Shown: positions 12,387-23,261 of the stretch, piece by piece | How positions within the stretch are numbered: the first letter of the stretch is position 1 | Layout of the letters: each line of letters begins with the position of its first letter | NCBI GenBank assembly: GCA_022578965.1 | Contig: MU400516.1 | Span: 62,001-126,000, forward strand | DNA from: Xylaria sp. FL1777 | Taxonomy: Eukaryota; Ascomycota; Sordariomycetes; Xylariales; Xylariaceae | Length of the DNA stretch: 64,000 bases | Reading direction: 5' to 3' | The notes under the pieces: model-generated | Seen by the model: only the letters and a program-made list of their open reading frames with translations | Told to the model about the DNA's origin: nothing | Databases searched by the model: none | Translations under genes and position numbers: made by a program

Positions 12387-13368
12387 TTAATGGGCGGTGA
12401 TACCGTCGAACGAGCGATGTCCAACTGCCGAGTAGCCAGGAACATAGGCATTACCCCAAGGCTCTAGCCATGTGTCTAAAATCCCATCCTCGTTAGCACA
12501 TCGGGATAGAACGAGTAGCAGATGAAGAAAATAGAGACCACGGAAAACTCACCCCAAGTAGTCGCCGGCTTGGTCGTGGCGAGCCAGACGAAGGTCTTGT
12601 TGGTGCCGGAAATAAGCTCGGTTTGCGGGAACGCCTTCGCCACACCATCGTATGTTGCTTGGGAGACCCCGTTCACGGGGCCGTTGTAGTCTTGAGAGAT
12701 GCTCTGGACGATCACGGCTTCCTCGATCTCGAAGTAGTTGACGATGGAGCTGGAGCCGTGCAGGGCGATAGCTTGGAAGACTTTGCGCACACGATCGGGT
12801 GCCCACTGCGACATTAGGAGTTAGTTATTGGCATCTCGGGCGTGATGTGTGAGCATTTCAGAAGTGTGGAAAGCCCTATAACATGATTCCAGCCCTAAGG
12901 GGGTTGAAATCCCCGAGGACAAAAGACCTAAAGGGAGAAAAAAAAAAAAAAAAAAAAAAAAAAAACTTAAACTTGGGAGTTACTTACGAACTTGCCGATG
13001 GGATGCTCGCTTAACCACGTGCGCGCGCCGATAGCTCCATCAACCTCAAAGCGTTTGTCGGTACTGACCCAACGAGAGCCATTGGTCATGTCCCAGCCGA
13101 GGTCGTGCAACATGGTTGCGATCGCGTGGACCTCGAGATCGACGGTTTTCTTCAAGGTCTCATTGGCGTTGATCATGGCGGCACCGAACAACCATGACCG
13201 CATCTGATGCGAGTACAGATAGTCTGGGAACTTCTTGATCATCGCCTGAGCATCGCGAACAATCTGGGTGTCGATCACCTCGACTCCAGCGATCTTTGTC
13301 ATCCGTTTGGTGTAGGCCGCCGTCACGGCCGTGGCCAAGGTCAAAGCAGAGAAGAACTTCATTATCAC
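12387..13368 (-). CDS. HD-domain protein (cyanamide hydratase-like), predicted secreted
   Basis: Member of the HD metal-dependent hydrolase superfamily, resembling fungal proteins annotated as cyanamide hydratase-like HD proteins; the substrate is not determinable from sequence. Exons in transcript order are 13368-12988, 12805-12553 and 12475-12387, with introns of 182 and 77 nt (GTAAGT...CAG and GTGAGT...TAG), giving 240 residues. The HD signature is ATMLHDLGWD near residue 95, preceded by the conserved SHQMRSW histidine and followed by IALHGSSSI. The last exon adds a 29-residue tail (from DTWLEPWGNAYVPGYS) that restores the family's C-terminus. The N-terminus, MKFFSALTLATAVTA from the second Met, looks like a cleavable signal peptide, so export or vacuolar targeting is inferred. 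The first intron contains a 28-nt poly(T) run on the coding strand. Family confident, chemistry not. Confidence 0.82.
12938..12965. repeat. Poly(A)28 homopolymer inside an intron
   Basis: Uninterrupted run of 28 A on the plus strand, that is poly(T) on the sense strand of the HD-domain gene, within its first intron and upstream of the acceptor at 12806. Length may be affected by sequencing or assembly slippage. Confidence 0.9.
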
Positions 13369-15091
13369 GGACTTGGGGCTGCGAGTCTATGGATAGGATG
13401 GGAGAGACGATGGTGATGGTGATGACCTTCCACTTGGCCTTGAAGTCGATGTTCGAGAAGTCTTTATATACAACTCTTGGCCTTGATGATGATCTCCTTC
13501 GCCAGAGAGATGACTAGTCATCACAATTCCCATTACAAATCTCCCAGCGCCGAAGCTTGATATTCACATCACCCATCATCATCATTATCGTATTCATGAT
13601 GTTCATCATCATGAGATTTCTTCTGCCTCAATTTGAAATCAGGTACCGGTAGTCGGCCAAATTTGACAGCCTGACAATTTGACGAGAACTTGACAGCGGA
13701 CCCTAGTGTAGACGACCCACGAAACGTGGACTGCTGGGTGAGAATCTGTCTCATATCAAATCATTCACCGGATACGCACAATGATCGTCCACAAGCGAGT
13801 AATGGCAGGGGAACATGTATATCTCTGCGGGGGTATAGTGTCTGCAATTAGTCCGTAAAGAGGCAATGGTCATAGGTAAGCCTCAGCATCCGGCTAAACT
13901 ATCCATTTTCTCTCCTCGTCTAATAGATCAACCTCAAATCTTTTTATGTGTACGAGAAATGACTGATAAACTTGAACGGATCTCCCCGCGTCCTATGTAA
14001 CCATCTACTGCATGACAGTCACAAAGGAGTCACAATTAAGCTTTCGCCAAGCTATCGTGGGGGCAAACCTCAAGGCTGTCAGGCGTCCCATAGTAGGTAT
14101 CTAGTGTACCAGAGAGAAGCGTAGATGGAATCCTACTGCCTGGTACCTGGCGGCTCCTAAACTTCTTCACGCGATATGTCCGAGAGCTCGGGATTGTCAG
14201 CAAAAGCGGATCTGGTGAAGACTGACGAGAATGATCTCGGGTTAAGACGATGCGGCACTTGCCGGCTTTATAATTACTTCCTACACATAAAACCGAGACG
14301 TATAGTGTAGTGTCATATACCCAGCACCCAGCGGGATTTCTTTAGTCCCGGACTATACTGCGTACACTCTTACATATAGTTGGGGAAGTGTAGCAGGGTA
14401 CGGCCCGATAACCGCTTGCCTGTCTGGCTGCTGACAATTGGCTTGGCTGCAAGTGACGGCCTTAAGCGAGATGCATGTCAGGGGATAAAGTACCGAACGA
14501 GTGCAACGAGTGGTATCCTCTCTTTGGAATAACGGCTTGAAGGTCTGGTCTATACATATACATGTATACCTAGCTGCTGCCACCGAAGACAAGAATTACA
14601 AACGCATTAGAAATACTTCGGTGTGCGTCTTCTACTACGTAGAGGTCTCCGTGTTGTGGCCAATGAATCATAGATTTGATTGACAGTTTTACTGTACAGT
14701 AGCACACACTACAAAGGTATGCCTAGACAATAGCGAATCAAACTTTTTTAAGACTGCCTTAAGTATACTACATTACCCCTGTTCTGATGTAAGGACTTTT
14801 TGATACGGTCGACGTGGAATAGTTCCGCGCGTGGCCTTGAAAAATTGATGTGAGACTGTATTTAGGTGTCGATTGTATATGGACACCAAGCAACCACTGG
14901 CACTTTCTAACATGGCCAAGAGGAAATGCAATGCAATCTATACAAGGGAGTCACCTAATATGTATTCTCGAGTGCAACGTAACATGATTACACTAGCTCG
15001 AAATCACAGTGCATGGTGAAAAGTCCATGAAGATAAACTACTGGTTATTAGGTTTCTGATATTTACTTTACTCTCGTTGTCGTATTGGTGT
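13369..15091. other. Spacer between HD-domain and PPR genes
   Basis: About 1.7 kb with no supported gene. It starts with the HD-gene promoter, which contains an ATC/ATG trinucleotide-rich stretch near 13569-13612. The remainder is unremarkable mixed-composition sequence followed by the 3' region of the PPR gene. Open frames of 60-79 codons have no resemblance to known proteins. Confidence 0.55.
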
Positions 15092-17028
15092 CTAAGCAGA
15101 CATCGAATCAGACACTGGGAATCTTGTCGACATTACTGAGTCTTGTTCAAACGAGTTCGAATATTGGAGAACCTTCCCGTATTGTGCCTCCGCAGATCTC
15201 AAAGATTTGATATCATCTTCACCAAAGAGGCACCGACGACGACATTCTTCGAGAATGTCCTTAAATCTTGGGTCTTGGCTTTGAATACACCTCCGGAGAA
15301 GAGCTAGAGCTGAGCCCTTGCTCACCCACCATGTTTCAGATGAATTAGGAGGTGTAGCAGCGCGCATCATTTCCAGATAACGAAAAGCGATTTCATAGTC
15401 ATCCTGTATCGAGCAGATTCGGATCAAGTGGTCCAGGACAGACTTGGTCGGCTTCAGAGAAAAAGCCTCCATCTCGGCTAGCAAAAAGTTCATAGACTTC
15501 TTCTGCGTGCAATGTTGGAGTAAGATATCGAAGGTTTGTATGTCTGGGCCGTCTATACAAACCTGACGGATAGTCCTATACAAATCGAATGCAACTCTGA
15601 AGCCTCCATGGGCTGCAAAAGATTCTAGCACGACGTTGAAAGCGGCTGCTGGAACGGTATACTGTACCCTGAGTTCGTGGAGGATCTTAAGTGCTCTATC
15701 TGTCGATGCCGACGAATTATAGAGCATTTGAGATATTGGCCGTGTACTAGCCAGGTCAGGGGAGAGGCCAGCCTTGGCCATGATACAAAGGACAGTAAGC
15801 GCCTTTGGTAGATCATCATGTCGTATGTGAACATGGATGAGGGCTTCGTAATGATGCATATTTAATATCACCCCGCGTGCAGAGAGTTCATGAATTGCGC
15901 TCATGCATAACTCTGTGTCTCCATGCACTGATGCTGTATTCAGCACGTTGAATACTACACCATCAGGTGGATGAAGGTCGCCAGGGGTGACCGAGTGATC
16001 CCATATAAACTTGATACCGGGGTGGAAGGCATCCCTACTAAACACATCTAGGAGAAAGTGCCAGGTATTCAGAGACAATGGAGCTCGCTTCACAACATCT
16101 ACTACTCTTTGACGGTGCTTAAGTATAGTAAGAGTCTCTTCATGGAAACCCAGTTCTCCGAATGTGTAGAGAAACAAATCAAATAACCACGGGGGTACGT
16201 TGATGGGGAGCTTATTCAGCGCCTCTAATTTGAAAAGCGCCAGCTCGTATTGACCTTCTCGTAGAAGGCCGACAATAATGCTGACTTCGGCAGTGGGTGT
16301 TATCTCATACCATCGATTCTTCATGTCATGGAGTACCTGAGCCCGGAGAACATAGTCGGGATGAACGGCCGTCACCTGCAGACTTGGGTTAGCCTGAGGA
16401 CCGACGGTAGATACTAGATATGGGTTGGATGCCTCACCTCCAGGAGAGCGTTGTATGTATCTTGTGTCGTCGGTATGCTTAGGCTTTGCATTTCTTTGAG
16501 CAGTTTGGCGGCCGCCTTCGCAGAGCCATACTGCTTGTTGACGTTTGCTTTGATCAGGCTTTCATAAAGAGTTGCATTCGGCTTTTCTCCCCTCTCCTTC
16601 AAGAGGTACTCGACCAATCGTGCGATAAGGAAATATGTTTCTTCGGCATCCTGTAGTTCCTTTAAGGCATCGTAGAGAGTGCGAGTTGGTATCTTGTCTA
16701 GCATAGTATTGAAGGAATCCAAGCCCTCGAAAATAGCACCAGGGACCCATGGGCTGCGCTTTGCGAGCCGCTTCAGATAGGCCACGCGCGAATCCTGAGC
16801 TCTTTCGCCCTGCTTAGCCTTGTGTAGGAGCAGCGTAGGAACGTAACCGTATTGTCGTCGACATTGTTGCTGAGAGAATCTCGATAGGGTGCTGCGATTG
16901 GCGAATGAGGGTCTGGATCGCGTGCGAGGAACATGCCACAACTCGAATGGCTTGGTCAGTGATAAAATATCAATCGAGGGGCAAAGACATCGCCAAAGTC
17001 CATCGACAACAATGCGGTCTCCGGGCAT
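15092..17028 (-). CDS. Pentatricopeptide repeat (PPR) protein, probably mitochondrial
   Basis: Helical-repeat RNA-binding protein of the fungal PPR class, expected to act in mitochondrial RNA maturation, stability or translation; the target transcript is unknown. Exons are 17028-16438 and 16375-15092, with a 62-nt intron (GTGAGG...CAG) that joins TYNALLE to VTAVHPD in frame, giving 624 residues. I start at MPGDRIVVDGLWRCLCPSID, which matches the usual opening of these fungal proteins; an in-frame ATG at 17139 would add a hydrophobic 37-residue stretch that looks like upstream sequence. The N-terminal region is Arg-rich. Degenerate 35-residue helical-pair repeats run across most of the protein, for example around PNATLYESLIKANV, TFDILLQHCTQKKS and SVLDHLIRICS. 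Fold assignment is good; the specific orthologue is not resolved. Confidence 0.8.
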
Positions 17029-17893
17029 GAGTGAGGTCGGGGCCGTAGAGATGTAGAGTGGCACGGCGCAAAGTCGAAGAACATACAATATGCTCATGAA
17101 AAGGAAGAAAAGGGCCACCCACTTGCAGTTGACTGCCAACTGGCGAGGGACACGGTCAAGATGCTTAGGTAATATAGAGGGGTACCTGAGTACGCGCCAA
17201 TGCTCATATATCAGGTACCTATGTAGATATATACGTGCTTAGATAGAGTCTTACCATGAAAGTACCAACATACTAATATATACATAGGTAGTGTACAATA
17301 GATATATTGGCCACTCTCCTGCGTAAAGTTTAACAGGTTATATGATGATATTCTGGGAAACATAGTTGATGTTCTACATTTGTTAGGCAAATCTTCTTTG
17401 CTTTTGGTGTTTGTGGTTGCCTTTTAGATATCCTTCACTGTAGCCCAATGTTGTGCTTAACGTAGCCATTACTCGAATTCCCCCGAGTTCCTCATCACAT
17501 ACTCTGCCTCGCGAAGCTAATAATGAGAGCCTGAGATACATTACGACAGCTCGCATCATAACTCGCCATGCAGTGGAAAGATACCTATGGGTTGCAGTGG
17601 TGCAATCCTATTTGGAAAGAGTAGCGGAATATCCTACCAAGGTTGCTGACGATGTCTGGGCCAATCCTTGGATACGGCAAACCAACTACCTGCTGATACT
17701 TCTAATCTTCATGTCGGGTATACTGCCATATGGGCGAATTAAACGCCTTCCATCTGCTGGGCTAATGAGGCGTCTCATCGGAGCCATCTACGACTTCGAG
17801 ATGGCTTGAGTGAAATTGGTTCTGGTGTGGCTGCGAGTTTGAGCGTCCGGTGAGCGTCAGGTGATGTTGGTAGAAGGGCTAGAAACCGTCCAC
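17029..17893. other. Spacer between PPR and LSM4 genes
   Basis: About 865 bases. It contains the PPR promoter, with TACCTAC/TAGGTA-like motifs at 17160-17290, and the LSM4 3' region. A 118-codon plus-strand open frame at 17453-17809 lies here but has no recognised family and no supporting signals, so it is not called. Confidence 0.5.
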
Positions 17894-18468
17894 CTAAGCT
17901 CCCCGGCCTCTGCCCCGACCTCTACCTTGACCACGTCCACCTCGGCCCCTATCGCCTCCCCTTCCACCATGGTCTCCGCGTTGCGACCCATGTCCACCGC
18001 GACCGCCTCTGAACCCACCACCTTGGGAATGTTGTTGGTCCTTGACAAGGTCGATGATTTCGTCGGGGACTCTCAGGTATTTGATCTATCGAGGGTGGTC
18101 AGCAAGGACTGTTGGTCTCGCTGGCGTGGGGTGGCCGAAACGTACGTTGTTTCCCTTGACGTAGACTTCAGGCAGTCGAACGAACTTGTCTGCTTCCTAG
18201 GTAGGCGCTGCTAGGTTAGCCATTGCATTCCACCCAGTCATATGTCGGGAAACAATGCCATACCGGGCTTGTCTGTACCACTTCCTTGAGGGTTAAGTTC
18301 ATCCAGGTGTCGCATTGAACCAAATGACCATTGAGAGTCTCGCCGTTCTTCAACTCGACGAGCATAGGGTGGCCTTGAGCGGCGTTTAGCAGCCCGAGGG
18401 GCAACTAGGAGCGGATGACATTAGTCTACATACACTTAGACTACGCATAGAGGCACGACCCGTACCAT
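17894..18468 (-). CDS. LSM4: U6 snRNA-associated Sm-like protein LSm4
   Basis: Subunit of the heteroheptameric Lsm rings: nuclear Lsm2-8 binds the 3' end of U6 snRNA, and cytoplasmic Lsm1-7 promotes mRNA decapping. Four exons in transcript order are 18468-18466, 18404-18264, 18196-18146 and 18085-17894. The first exon is the ATG alone, followed directly by a 61-nt intron (GTACGG...TAG). The joined product begins [20 protein letters not shown], exactly as expected for LSm4. Sm1 motif: [28 protein letters not shown]. Sm2 motif: [15 protein letters not shown]. The remaining introns are 67 and 60 nt. The 128-residue protein ends in an RGG-rich tail, about residues 85-128, typical of fungal LSm4 and implicated in decay-body formation and arginine methylation in yeast. 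Identity is very secure; splice sites are fixed by the family sequence. Confidence 0.93.
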
Positions 18469-19499
18469 GCTGCCTTTTCAGTTGCGCCTTGGGCGGTATT
18501 ATAGCGGTTCACCTCGAGATACGGGTATATTTTGCGTGGGGAGCTTCCAAAATGGATTGGCGATATTTACAAGGCACAAGGCTGATGCAAGTCTGGGGGA
18601 GCTGAAGAGGGTACCTTATAGTGGGGGTGATCTAGTGTAGGTACATGTGCGTAGGTACCTATGTAGGTTAATGGGTCTCACTGACCTATAGTACCTAGCC
18701 CACTATTTTACCTGTGCAAAACGCATATAGCAACACTGAAACGTGGGAATCTTTCTATGCTACCTTTGTCATACTGTTTTTTTTAACCAAAGTAATAATA
18801 AAATGTTTCCTGTATTCCTTCTTATCTGTTTCTACCAGTCCCTATCGTCAATAATAGTAAATTTAATATACTCGCCTAACCTTTGTTTTTCTAGGTGTAG
18901 GTCCAAACGCACACCTATTCAACGTTTCGCCCGACTGCACCTGCACGTTTCATGCTAGATAGGACTCAGACAGCCAGGGTTCGGGATAATCCGCAACGGC
19001 GCAATACATAGTACCTATGTATCTGTACGCAGTAGGTTACCTAACCAGTAGGGCTTGGCGTGGAGTTCCACAGCAGCTACTGTACGCTCAGTTACGAGCT
19101 ACCTAGGTACCTACGGCGTGCGCATGGTACCTAACTACGCATTCCTAGGCTAGGGCTTCTGGCTAGGGTGCTCCAGCTCCAGCTCCAGCTCTAGCTCAGC
19201 GCAGGATAGCAGCAGCATATAGCACAGCATCACCTCCCATATCTACCTACTTAAGTACTCAGCACAGCCCGCTTATAATCAGGCAACCGTTTTGTGCCCC
19301 CTCATGACAGCAGCACTGTAGATAGATTTCCTTTTACCTCTTTCAACAACCTTACCCACCCTCACCTTGGCGGTTGCGTAGTCTCGCCACGTTAAGGCAA
19401 TTCCCTCCTTCCGGTTGCCTATACTTTTCTTTGTATTCATTGTATGGTTTGTACGGGTTGTCCGGCTTGCACACTCATTACCCGCCCGCCTGGTTCACG
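18469..19499. promoter_or_regulatory. Divergent promoter region, LSM4 / membrane-protein gene
   Basis: About 1 kb between two diverging genes. It contains several TAGGTACCTA-type motifs: a cluster at 18638-18668 (TAGGTAC, TAGGTACCTA, TAGGT), ACCTAGGTACCTAC at 19101-19114, and looser copies between. A CTCCAG hexamer is repeated near 19171-19197. The 200 bases before the plus-strand start are pyrimidine-rich, as in many fungal 5' leaders. No open frame worth calling. Confidence 0.5.
19171..19197. repeat. CTCCAG hexamer tandem repeat
   Basis: About four imperfect copies of CTCCAG/CTCTAG in the LSM4-facing intergenic region. Confidence 0.7.
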
Positions 19500-21300
19500 A
19501 TGCTGGGCCTGTTTAAGGCCACGGTGCTGTTGGCGCCGGTGCTGAATCTGGGGTGGGCGGCTGCCGTACCCACCAGTATCAGTCATGGTAAGAAGACCTC
19601 ATCTTAGCCCCTGGCTTAAGTTCATTCGTGGTATTGACTGTTCGCTCTATTGAAGTTATTCCATTGAGTTCCTTAGTTACGCTCGAATTGGGCCGAACCT
19701 CAAGCAGTAGTCCCCTTGAGCATACAGTGAGTCTCTACTCCCGAATCTAGCAGCCAATATCCACCAATAGCCATTTAATTCTCTCCCCAGACTCTTGACT
19801 TGCGCGTTTTCGAGTCAACTACTCCTTGTGGCCAAGCAAATGTCACTCTCAATGGAGAGCTACTTAATCAAGACGCCTCTGGACACGGCTCAGGCTCCCT
19901 CGCTACAGACAGCGGCAGCGTACTTGGGGCCAACTGGAAATTCACTTGCGTCCATCTTGATCGAGATTCCCAAGTTCAATTGTTGTCCGTCCACATTGTT
20001 TCCGTCGATGGCCAAAATGTCGACGATGTTGCGTTTTCTGTTCAATTTCAGCAGATAGCGCCCGTCTCCATCTCCTATATCGATGGTGCCACAGTGAGGT
20101 CAGAACTGCCACCGGCATCCGATTCATCCGGCAATCAATACCCGAGTCTGGAGGATGAACTGGCCGAGTTGGAGGTGCTCAAAGAGCAACTGGTTGCGCT
20201 TGAACACTCTATTGCCTTGAAAGTTACCCACATCTCTGACACATTCAACTTGGATACACCTGAGAAACTGCTACTCGCCGACTGCGATAGCTTGAAATGC
20301 TTCTTCAGTACGCTATATGATGGGATGAAGGCTATGGCTAGTAAAGTGTATCACGGCGACCAGGGTAAGCCGAGTGACCTAGCTAGTCATCTCGGAATGC
20401 CTCATTGGCCGTCCAACCATGGAGGTCAGCACCCTCTGGAAGAGATTCATGAAGAGAAAGAGCTCGATAGCATTCCTTCGCTTCAGGAACCGGGACGAAT
20501 TAGCAGCCAGGATAAAATAGAAGGACTAATATCTATAGCCGACAAGGGTACTGACCCACCTCATCGGCCGCTTGTTGATGGCCCTGTAAGTTCTGTCGAA
20601 AAATGAATTCTAGATCGCATTGACTGATAATAAGCAGCACCAGATTCGACACATATTGGTTTTGGTTGCAGTGGTTTTGGTCATCTTCATCAATCTTATC
20701 ATTATGATCCTTATGTTCCAGTGCGTGAGGCTTCTACGTCAACGCCGTCGAGCTCGATGGGAAAAGCGGCGGCGTCAGCTGCGTGAATCCCGCGATGCTT
20801 GCAATACACTTGTTGCAACCAAATACTTGGATCTAATCCAGTGGCTCAGGGATAGCCTTGGGCGTGAGTGCATCGAAGATGAAGAAAAAGATGCTATTAT
20901 GAGACGTCTACATGAGTCAGAAAGATATGAGGAATCTTCGGATACCCTCTCTATTAGCATGGAAGAAGAGATCGCCCAGTTTCGTGCTGCTGCGGGCTTT
21001 GTGGGAAATCTAGTCGCGGGTGAGGGAAGGGGAAGGGATCGATTGGCTAACCATCTCACTTTAACCCGACCGCGCCGAGCCTCAACACCTTCGAGTATTA
21101 TGTCTTCATGCCCAACATATAGGTCTGTGGACGAGTCTCTGCCTGCTTACGACGAAAATCGCTCTCCCGAATATGTCGTCGATGGGTCTCAGTATACACC
21201 CAGTAGTTCAACACGTGGAAATTCATCACCGACAAGTTCGATTTTTGAAGGCTCGACGACATGTTCATCGCTGGACGAGAACGTGGAAAAGAAGGAATGA
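19500..21300 (+). CDS. Single-pass membrane protein with signal peptide, function unknown
   Basis: I do not recognise the family. Exons are 19500-19587, 19677-19726, 19791-20585 and 20638-21300 (the last acceptor could instead be three bases earlier), giving 531 residues. Residues 1-20 (MLGLFKATVLLAPVL...) form a signal peptide. The ectodomain, to about residue 310, starts with a probable beta-rich region holding two Cys (TPCGQANVTLNGELL, WKFTCVHLD). A helical Leu/Glu stretch (SLEDELAELEVLKEQLVALE) and an acidic linker follow. A strong transmembrane helix at about 316-339 (HILVLVAVVLVIFINLIIMILMF) is followed by an Arg-rich stop-transfer run. The cytosolic tail of about 190 residues is Ser/Thr-rich and carries SLPAYDE, an LPxY-type site that WW-domain ubiquitin ligases can recognise. 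Topology, inferred: type I, tail inside. This could be a surface sensor or adhesion protein. Confidence 0.72.
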
Positions 21301-22190
21301 AACATCTTAACAGGAGTCATAAGGGTATATTATAGGGTTTGGGTTTATTGCTTTTGGGCGTGGGAGGCATTAATTTTGGATTATATATATATTCTGTAGG
21401 CACATGATTTTGGTTGGCGTACGCGATCATGGTCTCTCCCAACACACATCTAACGCCGTCATGAAAATATAGTAATGACCGACTTATCAACCCTTTGTGT
21501 GAAGCCCGAAAGTGATCCTGAACAGGGAACTATACAAGGTGGATTCTCATGTTATAAAGCTCGGGCTAACAAAAAGGGACCTCAGAAGGCTAGATGTCAT
21601 GGCTATCAGATTCGGAGACTAATCGGGAACAAAATAATGCAAAATATTAGCCTAACGTTTGCTGCTCTTTTAAAACCGCATGGATATGTCCCTACACTAC
21701 AGCAGATTTCGGGCTCATCTCACTAGATGCATCGGTCACCTACCTATACTCGGTATCGGGTTCGGCATTTTCAAGCAAGATGAGACGGACGTCAGACCTC
21801 ATGACTCGATTTAAGCTACGCACTGTACTGGCTTTGAACTTCGGTCCAGTAGATAGGGATAGGGGTTACAAGGGTGCTCGACTCATTCCAGTGCTAAGCC
21901 ACAGTCGGTCTACATATACTGCGTATCCGCGTCATGTATGTTCTAAATTAGAAACATAGCCATGTCTTCATGTTTATGGGCAGGAGGGGATCGTCAATAT
22001 TATGAATTAGCGTCCATTGTATCTAGTTTTCAGCCCTGCTCAAACTAATATTATCCTTCATAACAACTCGTGCCCTAGCTTAATTAGACAGATTTAATCT
22101 CCAATTCAAAAGAGGAATTGATCGAAGTGCATTGCCATCGCTCCAGTTTACTTACTCTCACTTCGTCTGTACAGCATATTAAGTAGAAAT
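21301..22190. other. Spacer, no gene seen
   Basis: About 0.9 kb holding the 3' region of the membrane-protein gene and the upstream region of the next plus-strand gene. An 83-codon open frame at 21475-21726 has no recognisable features. No repeats of note. Confidence 0.55.
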
Positions 22191-23261
22191 ATGGGGTCAG
22201 CGGAAGAGAACCAGCAAGAGCGCAGCAATAATGCTCCCGGGAGCGGCGACGACGAAATCCTTCCACCGTACGCAGCGCGGCCGACTGTAGACTCGCCATT
22301 CAACTTCCCGCCGGCACCAACGCCGGGAATAGAGTATTCAGACCTACCAGAGGCCGCGAACCCGGGGCCGAACTACTCAACCCTGCCAGAGGCCGTCTTC
22401 CCATCAGAGAGCGGCCCTAGCAACAGCCCCAGCAACAGCAATTACAACTACAACAACAAAAACAACGCCTCGACCTCAACCCCAGCATTCCTCGCGATAC
22501 CCCAGATCGCCGCAAGACCCACCTCGCCCTTCCCGGCGGCCTACAACCGCGCGGTGCTGCTGCGCCGCGGCGTGACCCAGGAGGCCTTCACGTCGTTCCT
22601 GGCGACGCTGTCGGCGTTCCTGACGGCGAGCGTGCCGGAGCGCGCGCTGACGCACGCGGCGGACGTCGGCCGCAGCCTCAACGCCGTGCCGCGGCAGCTG
22701 TCGCGGGAGACGGTGGCGTACGCGAAGGGCGTGGGGCGGCGGGCGGAGGAGCGCGCTCGGCGGGGGAACCTGATCGGCGCGGGCGTCATGGCGCTCGCCG
22801 GAGTCGTCACCATCCCCGCGGTGGCGGCGCTGCGCGTCGTCGGCGCCGCCGTGCACCTCCCCGCGGCGGCCGCAGGCGGCCTCGCCAAGAAGCCGCTGTC
22901 GCCCCGCGAGCGCGCCGTCGCGTACCTCGCCGTCGCCCAGCGGGACTGGTTCCAGCAGCGCGGGCTGACGGCCTTGCTGGTCGACACGGCGGAGCTGGTG
23001 GTGCTGCTGCGGAACGCGCGGTACGGCGGCGCGGGATCGGGGCCGGGTTTGGGTCCTGCCGGCGACGACGAGGCCGTCGTGAGGAAGCTCGTCGACGTAG
23101 TCCACGGGACGCAGGAGAGGGGGTGCGAGGAGCAGCTCCGGGCTCTGCAGGGCGAGTTCGGCTTCGCGCCTCTCGAGATCACGGATGCGAAGGTCCAATT
23201 CCTGGATATCGGTGCAAGCACGTTGTGGCTAGTCTTGACCGAGGCCCCCCTAGTGTGGTAA
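22191..23261 (+). CDS. Uncharacterised fungal protein with LPPY motif and central hydrophobic region
   Basis: Single 356-residue exon; family not recognised. The first 110 residues are Pro/Asn/Ser-rich and disordered, with ILPPYAARP near residue 25 (a PPxY WW-domain ligand) and two similar segments, YSDLPEAANPGP and YSTLPEAVFPSE, that look like a short internal duplication. Residues 110-290 are Ala/Arg-rich and helical, with a hydrophobic block at about 203-235 (NLIGAGVMALAGVVTIPAVA) that could insert in a membrane or pack as a helical hairpin. The C-terminus (FAPLEITDAKVQFLDIG, STLWLVL) looks like ordered beta structure. DNA from about 22540 to 23170 is strikingly GC-rich compared with its neighbours, and long open frames on the other strand are a by-product of that. 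No intron is needed. Function unknown; the PPxY suggests possible Rsp5/Nedd4-type ligase binding. Confidence 0.7.
   Translation: MGSAEENQQERSNNAPGSGDDEILPPYAARPTVDSPFNFPPAPTPGIEYSDLPEAANPGPNYSTLPEAVFPSESGPSNSPSNSNYNYNNKNNASTSTPAFLAIPQIAARPTSPFPAAYNRAVLLRRGVTQEAFTSFLATLSAFLTASVPERALTHAADVGRSLNAVPRQLSRETVAYAKGVGRRAEERARRGNLIGAGVMALAGVVTIPAVAALRVVGAAVHLPAAAAGGLAKKPLSPRERAVAYLAVAQRDWFQQRGLTALLVDTAELVVLLRNARYGGAGSGPGLGPAGDDEAVVRKLVDVVHGTQERGCEEQLRALQGEFGFAPLEITDAKVQFLDIGASTLWLVLTEAPLVW

Noticed and set aside
17453..17809. 118-codon plus-strand open frame between PPR and LSM4 genes
   Set aside because: Composition is plausible but there is no recognised domain, no homologue I can name, and it overlaps regions needed as promoter and 3' end of flanking genes.
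17857..18048. 63-codon minus-strand open frame overlapping the LSM4 3' end
   Set aside because: It is the last LSM4 exon read in the wrong frame; the correct frame gives the RGG tail.
22476..23221. Two long minus-strand open frames (240 and 226 codons)
   Set aside because: They are antisense shadows of the GC-rich plus-strand gene; their peptides are Arg/Ala/Pro-rich with no domain structure.
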